Assembly: GCA_003233615.1 (NCBI GenBank)
Contig: QIMB01000113.1
Location: forward strand, 1-7,196
Direction of reading: 5' to 3'
Length of the DNA stretch: 7,196 nucleotides
Source of the DNA: Nitrospirota bacterium
GTDB lineage: Bacteria; Nitrospirota; Nitrospiria; Nitrospirales; UBA8639
Shown: in pieces, positions 1-6,306 of the stretch
Numbering within the stretch: position 1 is the first letter of the stretch
How the letters are laid out: each line of letters opens with the position of its first letter
Notes under the pieces: generated by a model
Told to the model about the DNA's origin: nothing
The model's input: only the letters and a program-made list of their open reading frames with translations
The model's database searches: none
Made by a program: the position numbers and the translations under genes

Positions 1-448
1 ATATCACCAAGTTCAGAATGAACGGGAGAAGCGATAAGCCCATTTTCAACATATCATAGGAATAAAACACCCAGGCAAAGACCATCATGAGGCTTGCCAC
101 TGCCGTGACTTTCAGGACACTCATGATCATAGTCGAGGCCAAATATTCTCCAACCGTCAATGGACTGGCAAAGAGGTTCATGAGATTTCGAGACCACATT
201 TCTTCCAGAAAGGAAACGGCAACACCTTGTTGAGCTCGAAATAAGACGTCCCACAGAATTAACGCGCCCAAGAAAAATGCCACGGCCCCATGAAGGGACA
301 CCCCGGATTCTTTCAAGTACATCGTGATAAATCCCCACACTACCAGATCTAAAAACGGCCAATAGAAAATCTCCAGCATCCGCGCAAAGCTGCGTTTATA
401 GAGATAGAGATGGCGAGAGAGTAACCCTCCAATTCGTCCCAGGTTCAT
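1..448 (-). CDS. ABC-2 type transporter permease, N-terminal part (truncated by window edge)
   Basis: This is the membrane subunit of an ABC-2 family transporter (COG0842-like), which would form the transmembrane path for the ATPase encoded just upstream. The frame is open from an ATG at 448 to the window edge, giving 149 codons of N-terminal sequence with no stop. A short cytoplasmic basic start is followed by hydrophobic segments at about residues 25-45, 54-70 and 103-129, with a fourth beginning near 137. Between the second and third segments lies a conserved-looking stretch, SFLEEMWSRNLMNLFASPL (residues 79-97), typical of the coupling region of ABC-2 permeases. The start codon overlaps the ATPase stop codon as ATGA, so the two are almost certainly translationally coupled. 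No strong Shine-Dalgarno is seen, in keeping with coupling. The substrate is unknown, and the C-terminal half lies outside the window. Confidence 0.88.
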   Translation of the reverse strand, partial: MNLGRIGGLLSRHLYLYKRSFARMLEIFYWPFLDLVVWGFITMYLKESGVSLHGAVAFFLGALILWDVLFRAQQGVAVSFLEEMWSRNLMNLFASPLTVGEYLASTMIMSVLKVTAVASLMMVFAWVFYSYDMLKMGLSLLPFILNLVI

Positions 449-1182
449 TGTCCGTTTGATTCCCGTGCGAGTTTTAAAAAGACTTCTTCTAAATCTCGTT
501 GTCCATATCGTTGTATGATTTGATCCGATGTGCCTTCCGCCACAATATGGCCATGCTGGAGAAAGATAATGCGATTAGACATCTCTTCCATTTCACGCAT
601 GTTATGGGACGTATAGAGAATGCTTAACCCTGCCGTTCGCTGATACTCCTTCAAGAATGCCTTGATTTTATGCACAATGTCCGGATCTAAACTCGCCGTA
701 GGTTCGTCTAAAAAGAGCACTTTAGGTTCTGTCATAAGCGCTTTGGCTAATGTCAGACGAGACATTTGGCCTGATGACAACTTCCTGGTGAGTTTCGTTT
801 GAATATCCGTCATTTCCAATTTTTCAAGAATATCATCCACACGCTGCTGAATGTTCTGTAGGCTATAGAGCCGCGCAATCACTTTAAGATTTTCCTCGAC
901 CGTCAAGGAAAACGGCATAGAAATATACGTCGAAGAGAAATTCACTTGTTGAAGAATCGCTTCGCGATGCGTGGCAAGATCAAGCCCGAACATATGAATG
1001 GTGCCAGACGTAGGAGTGATCAAGCCCAACAACATGTGGATAGTCGTGGTTTTTCCCGCGCCATTTGGCCCCAACAGACCTAATATTTCCCCTTCATGAA
1101 TGTCAAAGGAAATATTATCGACGGCGGTAAAATCGTCAAAGCGCTTTGTGAGATTTCGAACTTCAACAATAGGCGTGGACAT
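445..1182 (-). CDS. ABC transporter ATP-binding protein (ABC-2 exporter type)
   Basis: This 245-residue cytoplasmic ATPase subunit (COG1131-like) powers the permease encoded next. Visible motifs in order: Walker A GPNGAGKT (38-45), signature LSSGQ (135-139), Walker B VLFLDEP (155-161), D-loop SLDP (164-167) and the switch histidine H193 in YTSHN. The expected Q-loop glutamine is absent. By spacing to the following LTVEENL, the position is Thr85 in VNFSSTY. The signature has Ser where LSGGQ has the first Gly. The ATG at 1182 follows the cytochrome stop after 16 bases, with AAGG about 12 bases upstream as a modest ribosome binding site. The gene ends in an ATGA overlap with the permease. Its length is normal for a single nucleotide-binding domain with a short helical tail. 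The substrate cannot be deduced; an exporter is favoured by family. Confidence 0.93.
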   Translation of the reverse strand: MSTPIVEVRNLTKRFDDFTAVDNISFDIHEGEILGLLGPNGAGKTTTIHMLLGLITPTSGTIHMFGLDLATHREAILQQVNFSSTYISMPFSLTVEENLKVIARLYSLQNIQQRVDDILEKLEMTDIQTKLTRKLSSGQMSRLTLAKALMTEPKVLFLDEPTASLDPDIVHKIKAFLKEYQRTAGLSILYTSHNMREMEEMSNRIIFLQHGHIVAEGTSDQIIQRYGQRDLEEVFLKLARESNGQ

Positions 1183-1198
1183 GAAATCGGCAAACCTT

Positions 1199-1897
1199 TT
1201 AGAACAAAAATCCGCCGATTTTATCTGGCAGGTGACACGTTTCGCAGCGGTTACTCAGAATTTGGCCTTCATGTGTTTGCTTCCCATCATGACACCGCAT
1301 GCAATCTGCCATACTCGCCTTCCAGAGTATGGAATCTGGAGGAAGATCCGGCGGATGCGGTTGGTCATCAAGCTTGACATGTCCACGAGGAATGACAATA
1401 GGATAGTCTTTAATAGGTGCACCATGCACAACGCGCGAATGGCATGTCGTGCAACCTTCGCCTTGCTCACGTTTTCCAAAAGCTTCCATATGTTCACGAT
1501 GATCCATAATCAAGCCAACTGTTTTCACAGGTATAGGCAAATCACGGGTTGAGACTTCCGTCACTCGCAGGATAGCGCGATGGCACCCAAGACAGACAGA
1601 TGAATACACGTGCGACTGAAGGTTATGGGGTTCAGTGGGTGTGCCAAAGAAAGTAATGGCGACATCTTCTAGTCCTGCGAATACCTTATCCTGTATAAAA
1701 CCTGAGAAGCCTGGCCTCACATGGCAATCCACACAGGTTACATCCTTATGACTGGAGAGAGCCCAAGAATCGTATGCGGGTTGAATCGTATGACAACTCG
1801 CACAAAAGGTAGGCTGATTAGTCAGGGGGATGGCTGCCGCCCCTCCTAAGGCCAGCACCAGAAGCGTGGCCACAATGAGGGTCAGACTTTTACCCAT
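1199..1897 (-). CDS. Hexaheme c-type cytochrome, NapC/NrfH-like N-terminus
   Basis: This 232-residue protein has six CXXCH heme-binding motifs: CASCH (32-36), CVDCH (55-59), CLGCH (102-106), CTTCH (149-153), CMRCH (199-203) and CETCH (218-222). Extra histidines (for example H50, H91, H96, H133, H136, H158, H173, H209) could be distal ligands. The N-terminus is a short basic start followed by a hydrophobic stretch (about 5-22), so it is either a single membrane anchor, as in NapC/NirT/NrfH quinol dehydrogenases, or a signal peptide cut near AAA (20-22). The first two hemes, with the intervening YDSW and SSH elements, resemble NrfH/NapC. However, the Met that follows the first CXXCH as CHxM in NrfH is Ile here (CHTI). 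It should act in the periplasm in electron transfer. The ATG starts 5 bases after the mobB stop with no clear Shine-Dalgarno, so translation is probably coupled. Partner and direction of electron flow are unknown. Confidence 0.92.
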   Translation of the reverse strand: MGKSLTLIVATLLVLALGGAAAIPLTNQPTFCASCHTIQPAYDSWALSSHKDVTCVDCHVRPGFSGFIQDKVFAGLEDVAITFFGTPTEPHNLQSHVYSSVCLGCHRAILRVTEVSTRDLPIPVKTVGLIMDHREHMEAFGKREQGEGCTTCHSRVVHGAPIKDYPIVIPRGHVKLDDQPHPPDLPPDSILWKASMADCMRCHDGKQTHEGQILSNRCETCHLPDKIGGFLF

Positions 1898-1902
1898 GGA
1901 AT

Positions 1903-2406
1903 TTACGAATCTGCTTGACGTGGAAACCGGGAGATAATGACCTTGGCTAATCCTTGAACATCATCTCGATCAAACCAGGGTACGTTGGCATTTATGGGCT
2001 TGATGGAGGCAATAGCGATTAATCCTTCAAGCGAAACATTGACTTCTTGCAGTTCCTCACGAACCACGACCACTTTGGGGAATCCTTCGCTTTTCCAACC
2101 TTCAGCAATGATTAAGTCGATATCCTTGTTGATGAAGCGATCACGGATTTCTTCGACAGGAAGCTCCTCAGCCACATCGGTAAACATCGCCAGACTTCCC
2201 TTGGACAGCACAACCACTTGGCTGGCCCCTGCCCGCTTATGTCGCCAACTATCTTTTCCTTCTGTATCGAGATCAAATCCATGCCCCGCATGCTTGATCG
2301 TAGCCACTCGATAGCCTACTCCGGTCAATTCTAGAAGTAATCGTTCGATGAGCGTGGTTTTGCCACTGTTCGAGCGACCCACGAAACACACAATAGGGGG
2401 TACCAT
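1903..2406 (-). CDS. mobB: Molybdopterin-guanine dinucleotide biosynthesis protein B (MobB)
   Basis: A 167-residue cytoplasmic P-loop GTP-binding protein of the MobB family, which assists formation of the guanine dinucleotide form of the molybdenum cofactor. The Walker A is GRSNSGKT (10-17). The family hallmark follows as IKHAGHGFDLDTEGKDSWRH (37-56) and then KRAGA, and a conserved LIIAEGWK segment lies near residue 100. The length matches stand-alone MobB proteins. The only ATG in a suitable place is at 2406. The Shine-Dalgarno is poor (AAGGA about 15 bases upstream). An 80-base AT-rich gap separates it from moeA, while the cytochrome gene follows only 5 bases after its stop. No mobA is present in the window, so the actual guanylyltransferase must be encoded elsewhere. 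Confidence 0.95.
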   Translation of the reverse strand: MVPPIVCFVGRSNSGKTTLIERLLLELTGVGYRVATIKHAGHGFDLDTEGKDSWRHKRAGASQVVVLSKGSLAMFTDVAEELPVEEIRDRFINKDIDLIIAEGWKSEGFPKVVVVREELQEVNVSLEGLIAIASIKPINANVPWFDRDDVQGLAKVIISRFPRQADS

Positions 2407-2486
2407 GTTGAAATCTGTAATTCCTTGTATAAATATGAGAAATAATCAATGCCCACCGTATGAAAAGAACAACATAATGAAACAGC

Positions 2487-3716
2487 TTAAAAATTCCTGG
2501 ATAACAATTGCACATTGACGACATCACCTGGTTGAAGTCTTTCAACTTCTTCCGGCACATCAATAAACCCATTGGCCTTGACCATCGAAGTTAAAATTCC
2601 AGACCCTTGTTTACCAGTGGTCCGGACCACTAAGACGCCGTTTTCATACGCGAGAACGCCTCGAAGAAAATGTCGACGATCCGTTTGCTTCGAAAAGGTC
2701 TCTTGGAACGTCGCTTTGACGGTTGGACGTTCCCACGTGCGATGGCCTCCTAGCTTCATCATGGCCGGTCGGACCAACTGATCAAAGGTGACCATGGAAG
2801 ACACGGGATTCCCGGGCAATCCAAACGCCAATTTTCCTTGAATTTTCCCGAACGCCACAGGCTGACCTGGTCGAATGGCCAATTTCCAAAAATTCATATC
2901 AGCCCCAAGCTCGGCAAACACCGGCTTGGTAAAATCATAGTCACCCATTGACACGCCACCGGATAGCACTAAAATATCGCACGTCAATCCTTGCCGAATC
3001 TTGTCTTTGAGCGACTCGGGAGTATCCTTGGCAATGCCTAATAAGACGGGAATACCACCTGCCTCTTGTACGCCAGCCGCGATGCCATAGCTATTGGAGT
3101 TCACAATTTTATTTTCGTCAAACGACTCATCAAGATCAGCTAATTCGTCCCCTGTTGAAAGAATCCCTACGCGTGGCCGTTGATGCACCAGCACAAACGA
3201 TTTCGCAAGAATGGCCAGCATGCCGATTTCTCCGGACCGGAGCTGTGTCCCTTTGGCAATAATACAATCCCCTTCTTGAACATCATCTCCCTTTGGGCGA
3301 ATGTTGGCACCCTGCCCATATTCAGACATCATAATTCGAACGGTTGTTTCCGAAGGGTCGGTATATTCGACGCGAACCACCGTATCGGCTCCTGCCGGCA
3401 TGGGTGCACCCGTCATAATACGGATGGCTTCCCCCGGACCAACGGATTTCACGGCCACGGCACCAGCGGCGACATCCTCAACGATCTTCAATTCAGGAAT
3501 TGTTGAAATGGCATGTTCGGAATGAATGTCAGCCCACCGAACGGCAAACCCATCCATCGCTGAATTATCCCAAGGTGGATTAGCGCGTGGAGCAATAATA
3601 TCTTCTCCTAACACCCGTCCTAAGGCATCAAGTAACCCGACTTTTTCACAGCCCAAGACGCTGGCTGAATCCAAAACAATTTGCTGCGCAGTGGTTAACG
3701 ACGTGAGCGAATCCAT
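2487..3716 (-). CDS. moeA: Molybdopterin molybdenumtransferase MoeA
   Basis: MoeA inserts molybdate into adenylylated molybdopterin, the last step in making basic Mo-molybdopterin. The 409-residue protein is full length for the family. Visible hallmarks: PPWDNSAMDGFAV (47-59, with the equivalent of E. coli Asp59 at D55), the TGAPMPAGAD segment (102-111), KGDDV (142-146), the GILSTGDEL motif (184-192, Glu191 matching E. coli Glu188), D231, SGGVSMGDYDF (252-262) and GLPGNPVSS in the C-terminal half. The C-terminal beta-barrel domain (MoeA domain IV) is present. The ATG at 3716 is preferred over an upstream in-frame TTG at 3728 because a GGGA element lies 8 to 9 bases before it and family alignment starts here. 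It lies 42 bases after mrp and upstream of mobB, which fits a cofactor operon. All the family residues checked by eye are intact. Confidence 0.96.
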   Translation of the reverse strand: MDSLTSLTTAQQIVLDSASVLGCEKVGLLDALGRVLGEDIIAPRANPPWDNSAMDGFAVRWADIHSEHAISTIPELKIVEDVAAGAVAVKSVGPGEAIRIMTGAPMPAGADTVVRVEYTDPSETTVRIMMSEYGQGANIRPKGDDVQEGDCIIAKGTQLRSGEIGMLAILAKSFVLVHQRPRVGILSTGDELADLDESFDENKIVNSNSYGIAAGVQEAGGIPVLLGIAKDTPESLKDKIRQGLTCDILVLSGGVSMGDYDFTKPVFAELGADMNFWKLAIRPGQPVAFGKIQGKLAFGLPGNPVSSMVTFDQLVRPAMMKLGGHRTWERPTVKATFQETFSKQTDRRHFLRGVLAYENGVLVVRTTGKQGSGILTSMVKANGFIDVPEEVERLQPGDVVNVQLLSRNF

Positions 3717-3758
3717 AAAGCGTCCCAATATTTCAACAGAATGAACAATAATCCACGA

Positions 3759-4736
3759 TCACACAGGCTTTTTAAATGGCGCTGGGCGAGCCGACACATT
3801 CACCAAGGAACCTTTGGACCCTTTCTTTTTGCAAAACTCCTCAATCTTATTGGCTATGCCATGAATGGCGTCCGCCGTAGGAAGATCGGAATGAAACAAG
3901 GCATAGGGTTCACCACGGTCACATTGCAACACCATATCCGGATCGAGCGGAACGCGGCCAAGAAATGGCACATCCATATCGGCCGCTGACGCTTCTCCCC
4001 CACCTTTTCGAAAAACCTCAATTGACTTATGACAATGCGGACAATCCATCCCGCTCATATTTTCAATAATGCCAATAATCGGCAATTCACTATCCCTCAC
4101 AAAGGTGACCGACTTTCGAGAATCTAATAAGGCCACTTCTTGCGGCGTCGTGACAATCACACAGCCGGTCACATCTTCAATCAAATCCATCGTGGTTACA
4201 GACTCATTCCCAGTGCCCGGCGGTAAATCAATCAGGAGATAATTCAAATCTTGCCATTCGATTCCACCTAATAGCTGATTAATAAATTCAAACTTATACG
4301 CATCTCGCCAAATAATGGGATCATCAGAATTCTGAAGCAGAAATGACATTGATGCAATTTTCAGATTGTAAACTTGATGGGGTATGATGCCGCCGTCTGT
4401 ACTAATTTTGAGTTTTTCACCTTCGACACCCATCATCTTAGGAATATTCGGACCATGAATATCCATATCGCACACACCCACCTCATAGCCCTTCAACGCT
4501 AGGCTAATTGCCAAATTTGTGGTCATGGTGCTCTTGCCCACTCCACCCTTGTTGCTCATGACAAGAATCTTGTGTTCAATACGCTCCATGCGTTTAGCTA
4601 CTAACCATCGGCTATGGCCTTCTCGATCTTTCTGACAGGTTTCTGTTTCATCACAAATCGCACAGGCCCACATGTAGGTACACACATCGCCACTTGACGA
4701 CGGAGAAGGTTGAACCATTTTAAGTTCGGTTGCCAT
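3759..4736 (-). CDS. mrp: Mrp/ApbC/Nbp35-family Fe-S cluster carrier ATPase
   Basis: A 325-residue cytoplasmic P-loop ATPase that by family binds and delivers [4Fe-4S] clusters to apo-proteins. The deviant Walker A is SNKGGVGKST (61-70). It is followed by DMDIHGPNIP (90-99), the DLPPGTGNE segment (170-178), TTPQEVALLDSRK (196-208) and ENMSGMDCPHC, whose C232 and C235 are the cluster-bridging CXXC of the family. The N-terminal MIP18/DUF59 domain of many bacterial Mrp proteins is missing. Instead, residues 19-34 hold C-x5-C-x2-C-x5-C (C19, C25, C28, C34), reminiscent of the N-terminal cluster site of Nbp35. The ATG at 4736 is chosen over an in-frame GTG at 4748 because GGAGG lies 5 bases before the ATG. 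The position between mogA and moeA suggests service to Fe-S/molybdenum enzymes; that is inference. Confidence 0.94.
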   Translation of the reverse strand: MATELKMVQPSPSSSGDVCTYMWACAICDETETCQKDREGHSRWLVAKRMERIEHKILVMSNKGGVGKSTMTTNLAISLALKGYEVGVCDMDIHGPNIPKMMGVEGEKLKISTDGGIIPHQVYNLKIASMSFLLQNSDDPIIWRDAYKFEFINQLLGGIEWQDLNYLLIDLPPGTGNESVTTMDLIEDVTGCVIVTTPQEVALLDSRKSVTFVRDSELPIIGIIENMSGMDCPHCHKSIEVFRKGGGEASAADMDVPFLGRVPLDPDMVLQCDRGEPYALFHSDLPTADAIHGIANKIEEFCKKKGSKGSLVNVSARPAPFKKPV

Positions 4737-4741
4737 ATCTG

Positions 4742-4746
4742 CCTCC
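4742..4746 (-). promoter_or_regulatory. Ribosome binding site of mrp
   Basis: A perfect GGAGG on the minus strand stands 5 bases before the ATG at 4736. It decides the start of mrp in favour of this ATG, because the in-frame GTG at 4748 would overlap the site itself. Confidence 0.8.
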
Positions 4747-4792
4747 ACTATAAAGCCAACAAAATTTTATGGATAAAGACTGCCTTTTCATT

Positions 4793-5266
4793 CTATTGAG
4801 AAAACCCTACTTTCTGAACAATATGCTCAAGAAGTGGTAACACAACCTCACAATTTTCTTTCATGCCCTTGGGGCTCCCGGGCAAATTGATAATCACGGT
4901 CTTATCTTTAATCCCAGCAATTCCCCGAGACAGCATCGCGGTGCGAACTTTTCTGAGACTTTCCGCTCGCATGGCTTCTGCTATCCCCGGGATTTCCTTC
5001 TCAATCACATCTCGTGTTGCCTCTGGCACCCAGTCAGTTGGTCGCACTCCTGTTCCCCCAAGGGTAAAGACAACCGGAGCTACCCCCTCCTGACAATGTG
5101 CGTGCAGCCGTTGAGCAATGATCTCTCGCTGGTCAGGCAGCACTTCATAGGATAAAAGAGTCATTTGGTACTTCGTCAAGGTATCCTCTAACATTTTCCG
5201 ACAGACATCTGGTTCTTGGCCGGAAAGGATTTTGTCACTAATCATCAGAGCAACCACACAGATCAC
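4793..5266 (-). CDS. mogA: MogA/MoaB-family molybdopterin adenylyltransferase
   Basis: This 157-residue cytoplasmic enzyme by family transfers AMP to molybdopterin before MoeA inserts the metal. Motifs: the SDKILSG segment (10-16) near the N-terminus, VLPDQ (42-46), GGTGVRPTD (70-78), PEAT (81-84), TAMLSRGIAG (109-118) and NLPGSPKG (127-134). D45 and D78 have the same 33-residue spacing as the catalytic Asp49 and Asp82 of E. coli MogA. The PEAT and NLPGSPK forms look more like MogA than E. coli MoaB, although short proteins of this kind are often named MoaB. The start is a GTG at 5266 with GGAG 7 bases upstream. No ATG lies between it and the in-frame TAG at 5279-5281, and a first ATG at codon 8 would cut the first beta strand. 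It lies 28 bases after tatC. Confidence 0.92.
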   Translation of the reverse strand: MICVVALMISDKILSGQEPDVCRKMLEDTLTKYQMTLLSYEVLPDQREIIAQRLHAHCQEGVAPVVFTLGGTGVRPTDWVPEATRDVIEKEIPGIAEAMRAESLRKVRTAMLSRGIAGIKDKTVIINLPGSPKGMKENCEVVLPLLEHIVQKVGFSQ

Positions 5267-5273
5267 CAGAATG

Positions 5274-5277
5274 CTCC
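5274..5277 (-). promoter_or_regulatory. Ribosome binding site of mogA (supports GTG start)
   Basis: GGAG on the minus strand is spaced 7 bases from the GTG at 5266. It supports this non-ATG start, since the next in-frame ATG would delete part of the N-terminal strand of the fold. Confidence 0.65.
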
Positions 5278-5294
5278 ACTATCACATACTATTA

Positions 5295-6239
5295 TTATCG
5301 CGGACCTGAGTCTGGAACGCTCACATAATCATCATCGCCACCCGCTCCAGCCCCTGCCGATTGCGTGGCCGGACGAGCAACCACAGAAGTAGATGGTGCT
5401 GCTGGCGCAACATCCCCTGTGTCCTTTGGCTTCTTTTTTCCAAATATTTGGGCGCTGATAATTCCTACTTCGTAAAAGAAATACATGGGGAGCGCCATAA
5501 TAGCTTGATTAAAGGGGTCAGGAGTCGGCGTCAAAATAGCGGCAAACAGAAAGGATCCAAGAAAGGCCCACTTCCGATACTGCCTCAATAATGGGGCATC
5601 AACCCACCCTAACTTGGCCATCAGCGTCAACGCTAATGGCACCTCAAAAATAAGGCCAAAGACCAAGAGAAACCAGAGAATAAACCCCACAAAACTTGCA
5701 ATGGATATTTGCGCAATAAAACCTGAAGCAAGGCCGTAAGAAAGGAGGAAATTCAACGCAAAAGGGAGCACAAAAAAGAAACAAAAGCTCAATCCTAGAA
5801 AAAAGGCGACGGTACTAATCGCTGTAAACGGAGCAACGAATCGTCGTTCTTGGGCATGAAGACCGGGAACGACAAATTGCCACACTTCCCATAACCAATA
5901 GGGCGTGGTGAGTACCAGAGCACACAATCCTGCCACTTTCACATTTTGCCACAGGGCTTCAGCCGGGGCGAGAAACACCAAAGGAATTTTAGGTAAGTCA
6001 GAGGGTACCCACTCCCAGGTATCTAAAATAAAATAGTTTTGAAGCGGGACACGTAGCCAGGTGACTAGCATATCGGCATAAAAAAATGTCCCCACAAACA
6101 CCAACGCCATGACCACAACCGCACGAGTCAGTCGACGCTGAAACTCATGAAGATGCTCCATGACAGGCATCTTCTTATCTTCCAATGGCTTAAAAACTTT
6201 CTCTTCAAACCACTGTCCCATTTGACTTTGTTTGGCCAT
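5295..6239 (-). CDS. tatC: Sec-independent protein translocase TatC
   Basis: TatC is the inner-membrane receptor that recognises twin-arginine signal peptides and, with TatA/TatB, exports folded proteins, including molybdoenzymes. The 314-residue protein shows the cytoplasmic HLHEFQRRL motif (29-37; E32 matches E. coli Glu15) and F122 and E131, with the same spacing as E. coli Phe94 and Glu103. LTPTPDPFNQ contains D241, and E257 lies in YEVGI, with the spacing of E. coli Asp211 and Glu227. Six hydrophobic segments lie at about 38-58, 100-124, 138-165, 180-205, 224-238 and 245-264. After residue 267 comes a roughly 47-residue tail rich in Ala, Gly, Pro and Ser, with DDD near the end; typical TatC proteins are about 250 residues. 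The ATG at 6239 is chosen because an in-frame TTG at 6260 falls inside the T-run of the upstream terminator. Its Shine-Dalgarno is weak. No tatA or tatB is in the window. Confidence 0.96.
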   Translation of the reverse strand: MAKQSQMGQWFEEKVFKPLEDKKMPVMEHLHEFQRRLTRAVVVMALVFVGTFFYADMLVTWLRVPLQNYFILDTWEWVPSDLPKIPLVFLAPAEALWQNVKVAGLCALVLTTPYWLWEVWQFVVPGLHAQERRFVAPFTAISTVAFFLGLSFCFFFVLPFALNFLLSYGLASGFIAQISIASFVGFILWFLLVFGLIFEVPLALTLMAKLGWVDAPLLRQYRKWAFLGSFLFAAILTPTPDPFNQAIMALPMYFFYEVGIISAQIFGKKKPKDTGDVAPAAPSTSVVARPATQSAGAGAGGDDDYVSVPDSGPR

Positions 6240-6258
6240 ATGTTTTCTGTGCTCATAC

Positions 6259-6289
6259 AAAAAGAGGGAGGTACGCGTGGCCTCCCTCT
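6259..6289 (-). terminator. Intrinsic (rho-independent) terminator after the degP-like gene
   Basis: Read on the minus strand, a perfect 9-base-pair stem (AGAGGGAGG pairing with CCTCCCTCT) encloses a 9-base loop, CCACGCGTA. It is followed by a run of T ending at 6259 (five T counting the last stem base). It begins 17 bases after the protease stop codon. The plus-strand reading lacks a T-run, so it acts on minus-strand transcription only. It ends 19 bases before the tatC ATG, so tatC must be expressed by read-through or from a promoter not obvious in this gap. Confidence 0.88.
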
Positions 6290-6306
6290 CTCACGACAAG
6301 GTGATA

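Noticed and set aside
54..362. Open frame of 102 codons on the minus strand over the permease
   Set aside because: It lies in another frame of the ABC-2 permease, whose own frame (ATG at 448, open to the edge) gives membrane segments and family motifs. The 102-codon product has no recognisable domain.
2407..2486. Possible promoter in the 80-base AT-rich gap between moeA and mobB
   Set aside because: A TATACA-like hexamer exists, but no -35 element is well spaced from it, and there is no terminator after moeA. Support is too weak to call.
3180..3506. Plus-strand open frames within moeA, and similar ones elsewhere in the window
   Set aside because: They are antisense shadows of well-supported genes. 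Their products lack domain signatures, and no ribosome binding sites were noted.
3717..3728. TTG start for moeA at 3728
   Set aside because: There is no Shine-Dalgarno before it. The ATG at 3716 has GGGA at a suitable distance and fits family length.
4749..4792. TATAGT element upstream of mrp as a -10 box
   Set aside because: It abuts the GGAGG of mrp, so transcription would start in or after the ribosome binding site, and no good -35 is present. Co-transcription with mogA is more likely.
6240..6260. TTG start for tatC at 6260
   Set aside because: It would sit inside the T-run of the terminator and add seven residues not expected in TatC. The ATG at 6239 is a better start.
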